Positions 55,697 to 64,000 of a DNA stretch of 64,000 nucleotides are shown one piece after another. A program made the position numbers and the translations under genes. The notes below the pieces were generated by a model. It saw nothing but the letters and a program-made list of their open reading frames with translations, had not been told where the DNA came from and did not search any database. The DNA comes from Oscillospiraceae bacterium. Lineage in GTDB: Bacteria; Bacillota; Clostridia; Saccharofermentanales; Saccharofermentanaceae. Within the stretch, counting starts at the first letter, position 1, and each line of letters starts with the position of its first letter. The DNA is taken from the NCBI GenBank assembly GCA_902764825.1, contig CACWXL010000002.1:283321-347320 (forward strand), in the 5' to 3' direction.

Positions 55697-56761
55697 TCAC
55701 CCGAACGCCGAGTAATCGAATTCGCCTTTATTTCCGTCGATATCCGTGTAGTAGATTATCTTCTTCTCAGTATCGAATGATGTGAGATATTTGCCCCACA
55801 AGGGCGCGAAAAAGTCATCGTCGGCAGTATATTCGCTGCCGTTCCTGTCGCTCTTGTAATGGCAGGCAACGCGGTTTTCTTCCTGCTTAAAACCGCCTTC
55901 ATTGTAGCGCTGTTCATCGGTCATCATGAAGTAAGACAGACAGTTGCCGGATTCCATGGCGAAAGTCGGATCCACATGATAATTCTTTCCGTTTATCGTC
56001 ACATAGGTCCATGCGTGTCCCTCACCGTCAGATTCACGGTTGCCGCCACATCCGACAGCATCCACACCTGCCTGAAGGAGCATGAATGAGAATGCTACAG
56101 AGCATTCAGCGCAGATACCGTGCTTTGTCGTGAAGAACCTGTACGCGCAGATTCCCTGAACAGCTTCATCGCTCATCTTGTTATATGTATCGTAATCGTA
56201 TGTATAATTGTTGGAAAAGTAGATATAGAGTGCAAGGACCTTTTCGACATCAGAATAATCGTCCCTTAAGACTTCATTCAGAATGCCGGTGACCATTTCC
56301 TCAAATTCCGCCTGCTTTTGAGCAAGCTCTTCTTTTGGGATCTTATACTGGAATGTAGCCTTTCCGTCCTTAAATGCCCCGGCGTAATTAGACTCTGTAT
56401 AGACTTCGTATACGGGCTGGAAATTGCTCGGAAACTGCCCTAACATCCAGTCGTAATCATTCTCGGACTTTACCGCGAATTCCTCTTCCCCGTTCTGTAC
56501 CGCCTTTATATAGTTCTTGTAGGCGTCAAACATGTCTTCGCCCATGATGTCCAGGAATATCGAAGACATGACGACAGGCTTATATTCATAATGGCCGCGC
56601 GCCTCAGTTGTTGTAGTCGCTTCAGTGGTCTCCGTAACAGCTTCAGCAGTCTCAGTAACAACAGCACTTGATGTAGTAGTTACGTCAACCGTCGCAGAAC
56701 AGCCTGCCAGGATGCAGGCTGTGACCAGAACAGTTACACTTCTTATCAACGATCTCTTCAT
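55697..56761 (-). CDS. Transglutaminase-like lipoprotein
   Basis: A 354-residue secreted protein with a lipoprotein signal (LAGC, lipidated Cys21) and a Thr/Glu-rich linker. The C-terminal transglutaminase-like domain has the catalytic triad: KHGICAECSVAF (Cys, near residue 217), GEGHAWTYV (His, near 251) and YHVDPTFA (Asp, near 266). Such bacterial domains act as peptidases or peptidoglycan-linked hydrolases. It faces outward, anchored to the membrane. It is monocistronic, between the feo operon and the BlaI/M56 pair. Confidence 0.88.
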   Translation of the reverse strand: MKRSLIRSVTVLVTACILAGCSATVDVTTTSSAVVTETAEAVTETTEATTTTEARGHYEYKPVVMSSIFLDIMGEDMFDAYKNYIKAVQNGEEEFAVKSENDYDWMLGQFPSNFQPVYEVYTESNYAGAFKDGKATFQYKIPKEELAQKQAEFEEMVTGILNEVLRDDYSDVEKVLALYIYFSNNYTYDYDTYNKMSDEAVQGICAYRFFTTKHGICAECSVAFSFMLLQAGVDAVGCGGNRESDGEGHAWTYVTINGKNYHVDPTFAMESGNCLSYFMMTDEQRYNEGGFKQEENRVACHYKSDRNGSEYTADDDFFAPLWGKYLTSFDTEKKIIYYTDIDGNKGEFDYSAFG

Positions 56762-56869
56762 AACACTTCCCGATATAGATAATTAACGGCAGCATTATAC
56801 AACAAGAATAATAAAATATTGCGGCAAATAAAAATGACTCTGCGCAACGCACGCGCTAACAACAAAAGA

Positions 56870-58669
56870 TCACATTTCCTTTAAAGCCGACAAGGTCTTT
56901 AAGTCGATGTTGTTAAAGGTGAACCGGTCAAATTTTGAGATACTGCCTTCGAAGAGGACTATCCTTCCGTCAGGCATGCTTTCCGTGGCTTTCTTGGATG
57001 CTGACAGCGGGCTGTTCTCCGGTTCCAGGATCGCGGTCGGAACAGTGCAGTCAGGGAGGATTTCATAGAGCCTTACCATAAGCTCGGGATCTTCGGAGAA
57101 CTTCAGTGCCTGGTTCTCATTGAGATACGGCTGGACGATCACCATGCCCTTGATCTCATCCTGTCTTTCGACGCCGGTGTAAAGCGAGATAACACCTCCG
57201 AGATCATGTCCCCACAAATAGATATTATCCATGTCGATCTCGGGGATGTATCTCATCTCATCGATTACCGCGAAGTGGTCTAAGACCTGCTCAAAATACA
57301 CGTCTGCTACAGTTTTGACGCCGCTTCCGCCCGAACGCCTGATTATCTCGCTCTCATGCGTGTTCTTTACGAACAGCACAGCGTAGCCGTTCTCTTTAAG
57401 CGCATCTGCGATGGTCTGATATTCGTAATAAGTGCTGCCCAGCTCACCGCGCATTACCACAGTCTTAAAAGGGCCGCTGCCTTCAGGAAGCAACATTTTT
57501 GCCTTTACGACATTATCATCTCTAAAGAATGTAATGTCTTTCTCATAATCGGAAACCCGGGATACGACAGGCTTTCTTATCTCATAATCAAAAGGCGCCT
57601 CGCGCTTTACGGGCGCTTCTATGACCGCTTCATTTACGAGTTCATCGATTATGCTCTTATCACTCTCTGCAGCCTTGGGCTCAAGCACGGCAAAGCCTGA
57701 GATGACGATAAGCGAAGCAAGGCTCATCGCAATGGCCTTAAGGCTCTTCTTTGCAGGATGCTTGATGCTTACGATCCTGCGCTTCATCGACTTAAAACCG
57801 CTCCTCATGCCTGTTGTCATCGTAAATCTGTAGAATTCAGACTTCCTCTGCATCTGCATTACCAGAGCCTCAGCGTAGGTCTCGGCATGATCTGTACCGT
57901 AAACATTTATGACTTCTTCATCGCAGGCCAGTTCGCAGTCTCTCCCCGAGAGGATAAATGCCGCCCAGATAACCGGGTTATACCAGTTAAGTGCAAGTAC
58001 AAGATGCCTTACGATAACCCACACGAAGTCGCCGTGCTTATAGTGGCAGGCTTCGTGACAGATGGCGTATTCACTTATCCTTGAAGGATCAGGATCGACG
58101 TAGATCCCATTAAACAACAGGAACGGCACGCCCCTATGGCTTATGCCGTACACCTTAAGTCCGCTCTTGGGATCAGTCCCGAGATACGTTCTCTTTCTTC
58201 TGCAGAAGATAACAAATCCGGCATTATAGACCGACAGTACAGCCACTGCCGATGCAGCCACGCATATATAGGTGCAGTTAAGCACCGCGCCTATATTAAT
58301 GTGCCTTTTTACTGTCTTGCCGGATACTGCTGTATTGCTTAAGGACTCAGTATCTTCAGCCTGTTCCTGTACTTCGCCCTGCTCGAAAACCACTTCCGGC
58401 AGGTCATCTTTTTCGAGCTCTGCAAAAGGCTCGGCATCGTCGATGTACGCATTCTCATAGACGGCCTTTTCGAAGGCATCGGGGATCAATGAACTTATCT
58501 CATCCGTAACGGTGACCTTGATCCTGAGGAACGGCGATATGAGCATGTATAAAGGGATCAGGAGCCAGATGGCATACTGATGCCTCTTAAGCATCCTGCC
58601 GTCCGCAAGACGCCTTATGAGCATTATGGCTGCCGCAATGAGCGTGACACCGATAATGTACCTAAGCAT
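56870..58669 (-). CDS. M56 (BlaR1-like) membrane metallopeptidase fused to an alpha/beta-hydrolase-like domain
   Basis: A 599-residue protein. The N-terminal membrane part has four main spans and the M56 zinc motif HEACHYKHGD (His205, Glu206, His209) with CELACDEEVI (about 245-254) supplying the third ligand. After a further span (about 313-332) comes an extracytoplasmic domain (about 360-599), not the penicillin-binding domain of BlaR1 but an alpha/beta hydrolase-like fold with WGHDLGG at 486-492, where the nucleophile position is Asp489. The cognate BlaI-type repressor is encoded one base upstream. The fusion suggests a sensor for a ligand other than a beta-lactam. Confidence 0.85.
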   Translation of the reverse strand: MLRYIIGVTLIAAAIMLIRRLADGRMLKRHQYAIWLLIPLYMLISPFLRIKVTVTDEISSLIPDAFEKAVYENAYIDDAEPFAELEKDDLPEVVFEQGEVQEQAEDTESLSNTAVSGKTVKRHINIGAVLNCTYICVAASAVAVLSVYNAGFVIFCRRKRTYLGTDPKSGLKVYGISHRGVPFLLFNGIYVDPDPSRISEYAICHEACHYKHGDFVWVIVRHLVLALNWYNPVIWAAFILSGRDCELACDEEVINVYGTDHAETYAEALVMQMQRKSEFYRFTMTTGMRSGFKSMKRRIVSIKHPAKKSLKAIAMSLASLIVISGFAVLEPKAAESDKSIIDELVNEAVIEAPVKREAPFDYEIRKPVVSRVSDYEKDITFFRDDNVVKAKMLLPEGSGPFKTVVMRGELGSTYYEYQTIADALKENGYAVLFVKNTHESEIIRRSGGSGVKTVADVYFEQVLDHFAVIDEMRYIPEIDMDNIYLWGHDLGGVISLYTGVERQDEIKGMVIVQPYLNENQALKFSEDPELMVRLYEILPDCTVPTAILEPENSPLSASKKATESMPDGRIVLFEGSISKFDRFTFNNIDLKTLSALKEM

Positions 58670-58670
58670 T

Positions 58671-59027
58671 TCAGCCTTCCTTTATGATCCTTCGAAGCTC
58701 TGCTAACTGTTCATCCGTAAGCTGGTCGGAATCGATCAGATTGGAGATCATGAGGCCGACATTGCCATTGTAGACCTTGTCAAGGAAAGAAGCAGTCTCT
58801 TCGAGCTCAGCTTCAGTCCTGTCGACCACGGGATGGAATCTCTTGGCCTTATCTTCCTGAACGAAAGTTATGGCGCCCTTCTCGGTCATGCGCTTAAGGA
58901 GCGTTATGATGGTATTCTTGCCCCAGCCGGTAACGGGACGGAGCTCTTTTGTAAGCTCGGTTATAGTCATGTCTCCTTTAGTCCAGAGACAATCTGCGAT
59001 CTTCCATTCTGAATCTGATAAACGCAT
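58671..59027 (-). CDS. BlaI/MecI/CopY-family repressor
   Basis: A 118-residue winged-helix repressor: LSDSEWKIADCLWTKGDMTI opens the domain, ELTKELRPVTGWGKNTIITLLKRM is the recognition helix region, then EDKAKRFHPVVDRTEAE links to the dimerisation helices. The start at 59027 has GGAGG 8 bp upstream; longer versions are unlikely. It precedes the M56 gene by one base. The pair should work like BlaI-BlaR1: the sensor protease inactivates the repressor when it perceives its ligand. Confidence 0.92.
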   Translation of the reverse strand: MRLSDSEWKIADCLWTKGDMTITELTKELRPVTGWGKNTIITLLKRMTEKGAITFVQEDKAKRFHPVVDRTEAELEETASFLDKVYNGNVGLMISNLIDSDQLTDEQLAELRRIIKEG

Positions 59028-59094
59028 CTTTTGTTCCTCCAATAAATACAAGAAAAATATAACACTCAGGTAGACGACCATCAACCGCAGCCGG

Positions 59095-60102
59095 TCACGC
59101 GGCCTTAAGCCTCTTTCGCTCTTCCATGCGAGCCTTTCTGATACGGCGTCTGTATCTTGCTTCTTCCCTGTCCCTTATGAATATAAAGTAGATCACACCT
59201 GCAAAGAACGCATATAACGCAAGCATTATGAGACTTGCGGCAGACGTCCTGTCATAGGCAAAAGACCCCATGAAGAACTGGTTCTGAAGATACATCATGA
59301 GCGTAAGGTTCGTTCTGAAAAGGTCATACGGACTGCTGATCATGGACGGGATATCATACATGCCGACTCCGTCAACAACCGTGATGACCGTAATAAAGAA
59401 AAGGATCGGCCGCATGCACGGAAGCGTTACACGAAGGAACGTCTGGGCCCTCGTGGCGCCGTCGATCTCTGCCGCCTCCATTACTTCCACAGGCACACCT
59501 GTAATACCCGCAATTACATAGATAAACGTGATGCCGAAATGGCTGTAGATACTTAAGAGGATTATGAAGAACCTGTCCGACAGAAAGAACTTAAAATCAT
59601 CAGCCGTGAATCCGAACCCGTTCATCGCAGATGCTGCTACGACAAAAAACATCGTGCTTCCGACAGTCGACATAAAATGACCGGTCAGAACAGAGCCAAT
59701 GTTGGTTCCGTCTACGAGCTTCGGAAAGAAAAATGCCGTCTTATAAAGGAGTCTGCCCTTGATATTCAGTCTTCTGTCCGTGATGACAGCAGCAAGCCAG
59801 AACGTGAAAATCAGCTCGGGAACGGCATAAGCCACCCACATGATCATGGTATTCCTGAACGCATCGTGAAATGACGTCGACTGGAAGATCTCCATGAAAT
59901 TCTTATACCACGGCTCTCCGATCGAAGGCAGGAACTGCGGAGGATCGGTCCTTCCCTGTCCCTTTATGTAGCAGAAGGCATAGTATACGGTGTTTGCGAG
60001 CGGATAGAAATGAAAGATCATGAACGCAGCAGCAAACGGGATCATAAAGATATAACCCCATTTGTTATAGTGACGCTCTATATTACGATGCTTTCTTCCC
60101 AT
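59095..60102 (-). CDS. ABC sugar transporter permease (MalF/UgpA type)
   Basis: A permease of about 335 residues with six spans and the EAA coupling loop in VMEAAEIDGATRAQTFLRVTLP. The start at 60102 gives MGRKHRN and a normal first membrane segment; the ribosome binding site (GAGGGG) is rather far, so a few codons of uncertainty remain. It begins the left half of a divergent pair with another sugar permease. No substrate-binding protein or ATPase gene is close, so it probably shares a housekeeping MsmK-like ATPase. Confidence 0.85.
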   Translation of the reverse strand: MGRKHRNIERHYNKWGYIFMIPFAAAFMIFHFYPLANTVYYAFCYIKGQGRTDPPQFLPSIGEPWYKNFMEIFQSTSFHDAFRNTMIMWVAYAVPELIFTFWLAAVITDRRLNIKGRLLYKTAFFFPKLVDGTNIGSVLTGHFMSTVGSTMFFVVAASAMNGFGFTADDFKFFLSDRFFIILLSIYSHFGITFIYVIAGITGVPVEVMEAAEIDGATRAQTFLRVTLPCMRPILFFITVITVVDGVGMYDIPSMISSPYDLFRTNLTLMMYLQNQFFMGSFAYDRTSAASLIMLALYAFFAGVIYFIFIRDREEARYRRRIRKARMEERKRLKAA

Positions 60103-60185
60103 GCTTTTTCGAAGCCCCTCGAAAACTATTACCGGTACAATTTCATGGTGCGTTTTTTTGTGCAGGTACACGAATGTATACCGAT

Positions 60186-60213
60186 ATAATATCATTCGGT
60201 AGACATAAGTCAA
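60186..60213 (-). promoter_or_regulatory. Promoter of the left sugar permease
   Basis: Minus strand: TTGACT (60213-60208), 16-bp spacer, TATTAT (60191-60186), about 85 bp before the start codon, within the 143-bp divergent region. Confidence 0.5.
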
Positions 60214-60245
60214 CCTTAATGCTATATTGACGATATCATTCCCGG

Positions 60246-61121
60246 GTGAGGTATGCAGCTACGAGCACCAATGTTCTGACAAGATCCAAGACCAAAAGAA
60301 GAGATACTATCCTGAAGATAGTATTCTATTCAATATCGCTCCTCATGGCATTCTTAAGCTTCTACCCGTTCTTCATCTTCCTCAAGGAGTCTTACAACTA
60401 CACCTTCGTCGAGAAACAGGTCTACATAGGAAAGCTCGTCACCGCTCATTATCATCAGTTCTCTACATACATCGACGCATTCTGGAAGAATTACAAATAC
60501 CTCTTCATCGGACTGGGCAATTCCCTCCTGGTATCAGGCCTCAGCACGATCTTAACCGTATACTTCTCCGCCCTTACCGCATATGCTCTAACTGCTTATA
60601 AATGGAAGCTTCGAAAAGTGTGCAGCGCAATAATCATGTTCGCCATGATGATCCCTTCCACGATCTCCACTTACGGATTTCTCCAGCTCATATTCCAAAT
60701 GCGCCTGACCAACAAGCTCTTCGTCTACATCCTCCCGGCCATGGCCTCACCGATGACGGTCTTCTTCATGTGCATGTATCTGCAGGCATCGCTCTCCTAT
60801 GAAATGATCCAGTCAGCAAGGATCGACGGCGCCGGAGAATTCCGCATCTTCAACCAGATCATCCTGCCCCTCATGAAGCCCGCCGCAGCAACCCAGGCGA
60901 TCTTCGCATTCGCCGCAAGCTGGAACGACGGCTGGATGCCTGCCATCACGATCTCCAAGATGGAAAAGAAAACGCTCCTGCTCATGTTCGGTCCCATTTT
61001 CTACCTCGACAGCAATGACTTCCTTGTGGTTCTTGCAAGCGTTATCCCGCTCCTGATCCTCTATGCCGTGTTATCGAGGCACATAGTTGAAGGCATATCA
61101 CTCGGCGGGCTGAAGGAGTAA
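60246..61121 (+). CDS. ABC sugar transporter permease (MalG/UgpE type)
   Basis: A 291-residue permease with six spans and EAA loop MIQSARIDGAGEFRIFNQIILP near residue 195. The only in-frame start after an upstream stop (60228) is GTG at 60246; no clear ribosome binding site precedes it, so translation initiation is odd. It normally partners with a MalF-type permease, here encoded divergently and not in tandem. The substrate is not evident. Confidence 0.82.
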   Translation: MRYAATSTNVLTRSKTKRRDTILKIVFYSISLLMAFLSFYPFFIFLKESYNYTFVEKQVYIGKLVTAHYHQFSTYIDAFWKNYKYLFIGLGNSLLVSGLSTILTVYFSALTAYALTAYKWKLRKVCSAIIMFAMMIPSTISTYGFLQLIFQMRLTNKLFVYILPAMASPMTVFFMCMYLQASLSYEMIQSARIDGAGEFRIFNQIILPLMKPAAATQAIFAFAASWNDGWMPAITISKMEKKTLLLMFGPIFYLDSNDFLVVLASVIPLLILYAVLSRHIVEGISLGGLKE

Positions 61122-61163
61122 GTCCTCGTCATTATTGTCGGCCTAAAATTGTTTTTTCGAGAA

Positions 61164-61400
61164 TTAGTACGTAATTATCGATCGATCTTACGTACTAAGA
61201 TTGCGTTTTCTATTATTAGTACGTCATTATTAGTCCACCAGACGGACTAAAACCTCTTTTTCAAAAATTAGTACGTCTTTTTTCTTGGTTAAGCCAGTAT
61301 TCTTACATCAAACTGACGGACTAATTATTTGTTTTCGAAAATTAGTACGTAATTTCAAAAGAAGCTTACGGACCAAAAACGCTTATTTATATAATTGTCG
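61164..61400. repeat. Second cluster of TTAGTACGTAA palindromes
   Basis: TTAGTACGTAA 61164-61174 faces TTACGTACTAA 61188-61198. Further copies of TTAGTACGT are at 61216, 61268 and 61342, and variant GGACTAA words at 61244 and 61319; TTACGGACCAA is at 61366. Two copies are preceded by TTTTCGAAAA-like words, as in the 8841-9047 cluster. The cluster ends with TTTATATAATTGTCG (61386-61400), related to the 9065-9102 palindrome. The gap 61122-61606 shows no gene. Confidence 0.78.
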
Positions 61401-61498
61401 GCATTTTTTACCCCCCTGTATTATAGTCGGGGGGGCTGAGGTAAGTCTGTGATTCATCCTGGGGCTATCCGCAGTTCATCCGGTCCGTGTTGCCTCAA

Positions 61499-61532
61499 AT
61501 GTTGCTTCTTTTGTCCGCCCAGAAGGCAACAA
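61499..61532. repeat. 34-bp hairpin repeat, copy 2
   Basis: Begins ATGTTGC and ends GGCAACAA; 29 of 34 bases match 18577-18610, including the central GTCCGC and CAGAAGGCAACA. It lies between the sugar permease and pyrG. Confidence 0.75.
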
Positions 61533-61611
61533 ATCCTTAACTGGGGTTCACACAGCTCCGGCCTAGAAGCAACAGCGGCTCCCGCCTGGGACAGCACCTT
61601 CCCAAAATATT

Positions 61612-61644
61612 AAAAAGGGCCGCCTCTTCATCAAGAGACAGCCC
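61612..61644 (-). terminator. Intrinsic terminator of pyrG
   Basis: Minus strand: GGGCTGTCTCTT pairs with AAGAGGCGGCCC around a 4-nt loop, then TTTTT, 40 bp after the pyrG stop. Confidence 0.88.
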
Positions 61645-61683
61645 GAATAACTGTTTGAAGTTTGGAACAGTATCGTTATCAAC

Positions 61684-63291
<1,608 letters not shown>

Positions 63292-63329
63292 TCATAAATT
63301 CTAAAAATAATTTCTCTAAACATAATTCT

Positions 63330-63367
63330 AAGTAATCCCCAGAGTTCGAAAACTCCGGGGGTTACTT
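63330..63367 (-). terminator. Long hairpin between glutamine synthetase and pyrG
   Basis: AAGTAATCCCCAGAGTT (63330-63346) pairs almost fully with AACTCCGGGGGTTACTT (63351-63367) around a 4-nt loop. On the minus strand it is 24 bp after the glutamine synthetase stop. The T content downstream is moderate, so it is a likely but not certain terminator. Confidence 0.65.
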
Positions 63368-63391
63368 AGTTGGGTGGAATATGAGGAACTG

Positions 63392-64000
63392 TTATTTAAC
63401 GCTGAAGAGCAGGTCACCGTAGGAAGGAAGCGGCCAGCATTCCTTGGAGACATATGTCTCGGCTTCGTCTGCTGCCTTACGAATAGCGTTCATCGCAGGG
63501 ATGACTGTATCCTTGATGAAGGCACTCTCTGCTATGATGTCAGCTTCACCGTTAGCACCTTCGATTGCCTTTTCAAGAGTATTAGCGCCGGCATAAACCT
63601 TATCAGCGAGGTCTGAGAGTTTAACGATGATGTCACCCTCATAGCTGCATGCTGCTGAAGGAGCTACTGCCTTCTTTGCGGAAACGCTTCCGGCAAGTTT
63701 ATTCTCGTAGCACTCGATTGCAGGAAGGATCATGCGTCTGCTCATCTCGAGCATTGTGTTAGCTTCGATCAAGACTGACTTGCTGTAGTTTTCGAGCATG
63801 ATGTCGACTCTGGACTTGAGCTCTGCCTCTGTGAAGACCTTGTGTGATGTGAGCATCTTTACGTTCTTCTCGTCGAGGAGATGAGGCATACAGTCAGGTG
63901 TTGTCTTATAGTTGGAAAGACCTCTTACCTCTGTTGCTTCCTTGACCCATGCATCGTCGTAACCGTTGCCGTTGAAGAGGATTCTCTTGTGATCCTTGAT
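63392..64000 (-). CDS. Type III glutamine synthetase, C-terminal part (5' end outside window)
   Basis: An open frame of 203 codons enters from the right edge. It begins with KDHKRILFNGNGYDDAWV, continues with EVRGLSNYKTTPDCMPHLLD and ends with the PSYGDLLFSV tail, all characteristic of the GSIII (GlnN) family. GSIII enzymes of about 700 residues assimilate ammonium into glutamine and are common in anaerobic Bacillota and Bacteroidota. Only the C-terminal helical region is in the window, so catalytic residues cannot be checked. Confidence 0.92.
   Translation of the reverse strand: MKDHKRILFNGNGYDDAWVKEATEVRGLSNYKTTPDCMPHLLDEKNVKMLTSHKVFTEAELKSRVDIMLENYSKSVLIEANTMLEMSRRMILPAIECYENKLAGSVSAKKAVAPSAACSYEGDIIVKLSDLADKVYAGANTLEKAIEGANGEADIIAESAFIKDTVIPAMNAIRKAADEAETYVSKECWPLPSYGDLLFSVK

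Noticed and set aside
61411..61435. C6/G7 hairpin as a terminator
   Set aside because: No T tract follows on either strand; it borders the repeat cluster and has no assigned role.

Overview
The window looks like a chromosomal segment of a low-to-moderate GC anaerobic Bacillota, most likely class Clostridia. Supporting signs are strong GGAGG-type ribosome binding sites, a FeoA-FeoA-FeoB iron locus with a Cys-rich FeoB partner, a type III glutamine synthetase, a DUF3793/flavodoxin pair, class B sortase pili and a one-piece tmRNA. No rRNA, tRNA, CRISPR array, phage or insertion sequence was recognised. Both edges cut genes: a giant helicase on the left and a type III glutamine synthetase on the right.

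Layout. 1-9 kb: a very large DUF4011/SF1 helicase with a Vsr-like nuclease domain, a YgjP-like metalloprotease, a long-chain acyl-CoA ligase and, divergently, a PlsC acyltransferase. 8.8-9.1 kb: an intergenic patch of palindromic repeats that reappears at 61.1-61.4 kb. 9-15.5 kb: a PqqD-like protein with an OPT transporter, an unusual NCS1 permease-PlsC-zinc ribbon fusion with a 51-residue membrane partner, and a PadR/DUF1700 operon. 15.7-19.7 kb: a membrane-anchored amidase, a zinc-ribbon protein, tmRNA, and a serine acetyltransferase preceded by a riboswitch-like leader. 20-33.2 kb: a complete sortase-pilus locus in the order giant adhesin (frameshifted in this sequence), FctA-like pilin, SipA-like inactive signal peptidase homologue, class B sortase, LytS-type histidine kinase and a response regulator with a SARP-like output domain. 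33.4-37.4 kb: a DtxR/MntR-family repressor, enolase, phosphoglycerate mutase, flavodoxin, DUF3793 and a candidate small RNA. 37.4-55.5 kb: metal-transport genes, namely a ten-gene operon (ABC/FtsX exporter, HMA protein, hydrolase, methyltransferase, ATC hydrolase, membrane proteins), a five-gene ECF/YbtPQ-like importer operon and feoAAB. 55.7-64 kb: a transglutaminase lipoprotein, a BlaI/M56-hydrolase pair, two divergent sugar ABC permeases, CTP synthase and glutamine synthetase.

Two regulatory networks can be read from the DNA. First, an inverted repeat TTAG-N6-CTAA, which fits the DtxR/IdeR box, lies on or next to the promoters of the DUF3793/flavodoxin genes, the ten-gene operon, the importer operon and feoAAB. 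The likely regulator is the DtxR-family gene at 33.4 kb. Second, direct repeats TGTCCC-N5-TGTCCC placed exactly 11 bp upstream of the -10 element occur at both the adhesin and the pilin promoter. This is the geometry expected for a SARP-type activator, and such a response regulator is encoded at the end of the same locus.

All function calls rest on reading motifs and gene order by eye; no database or structure search was run.
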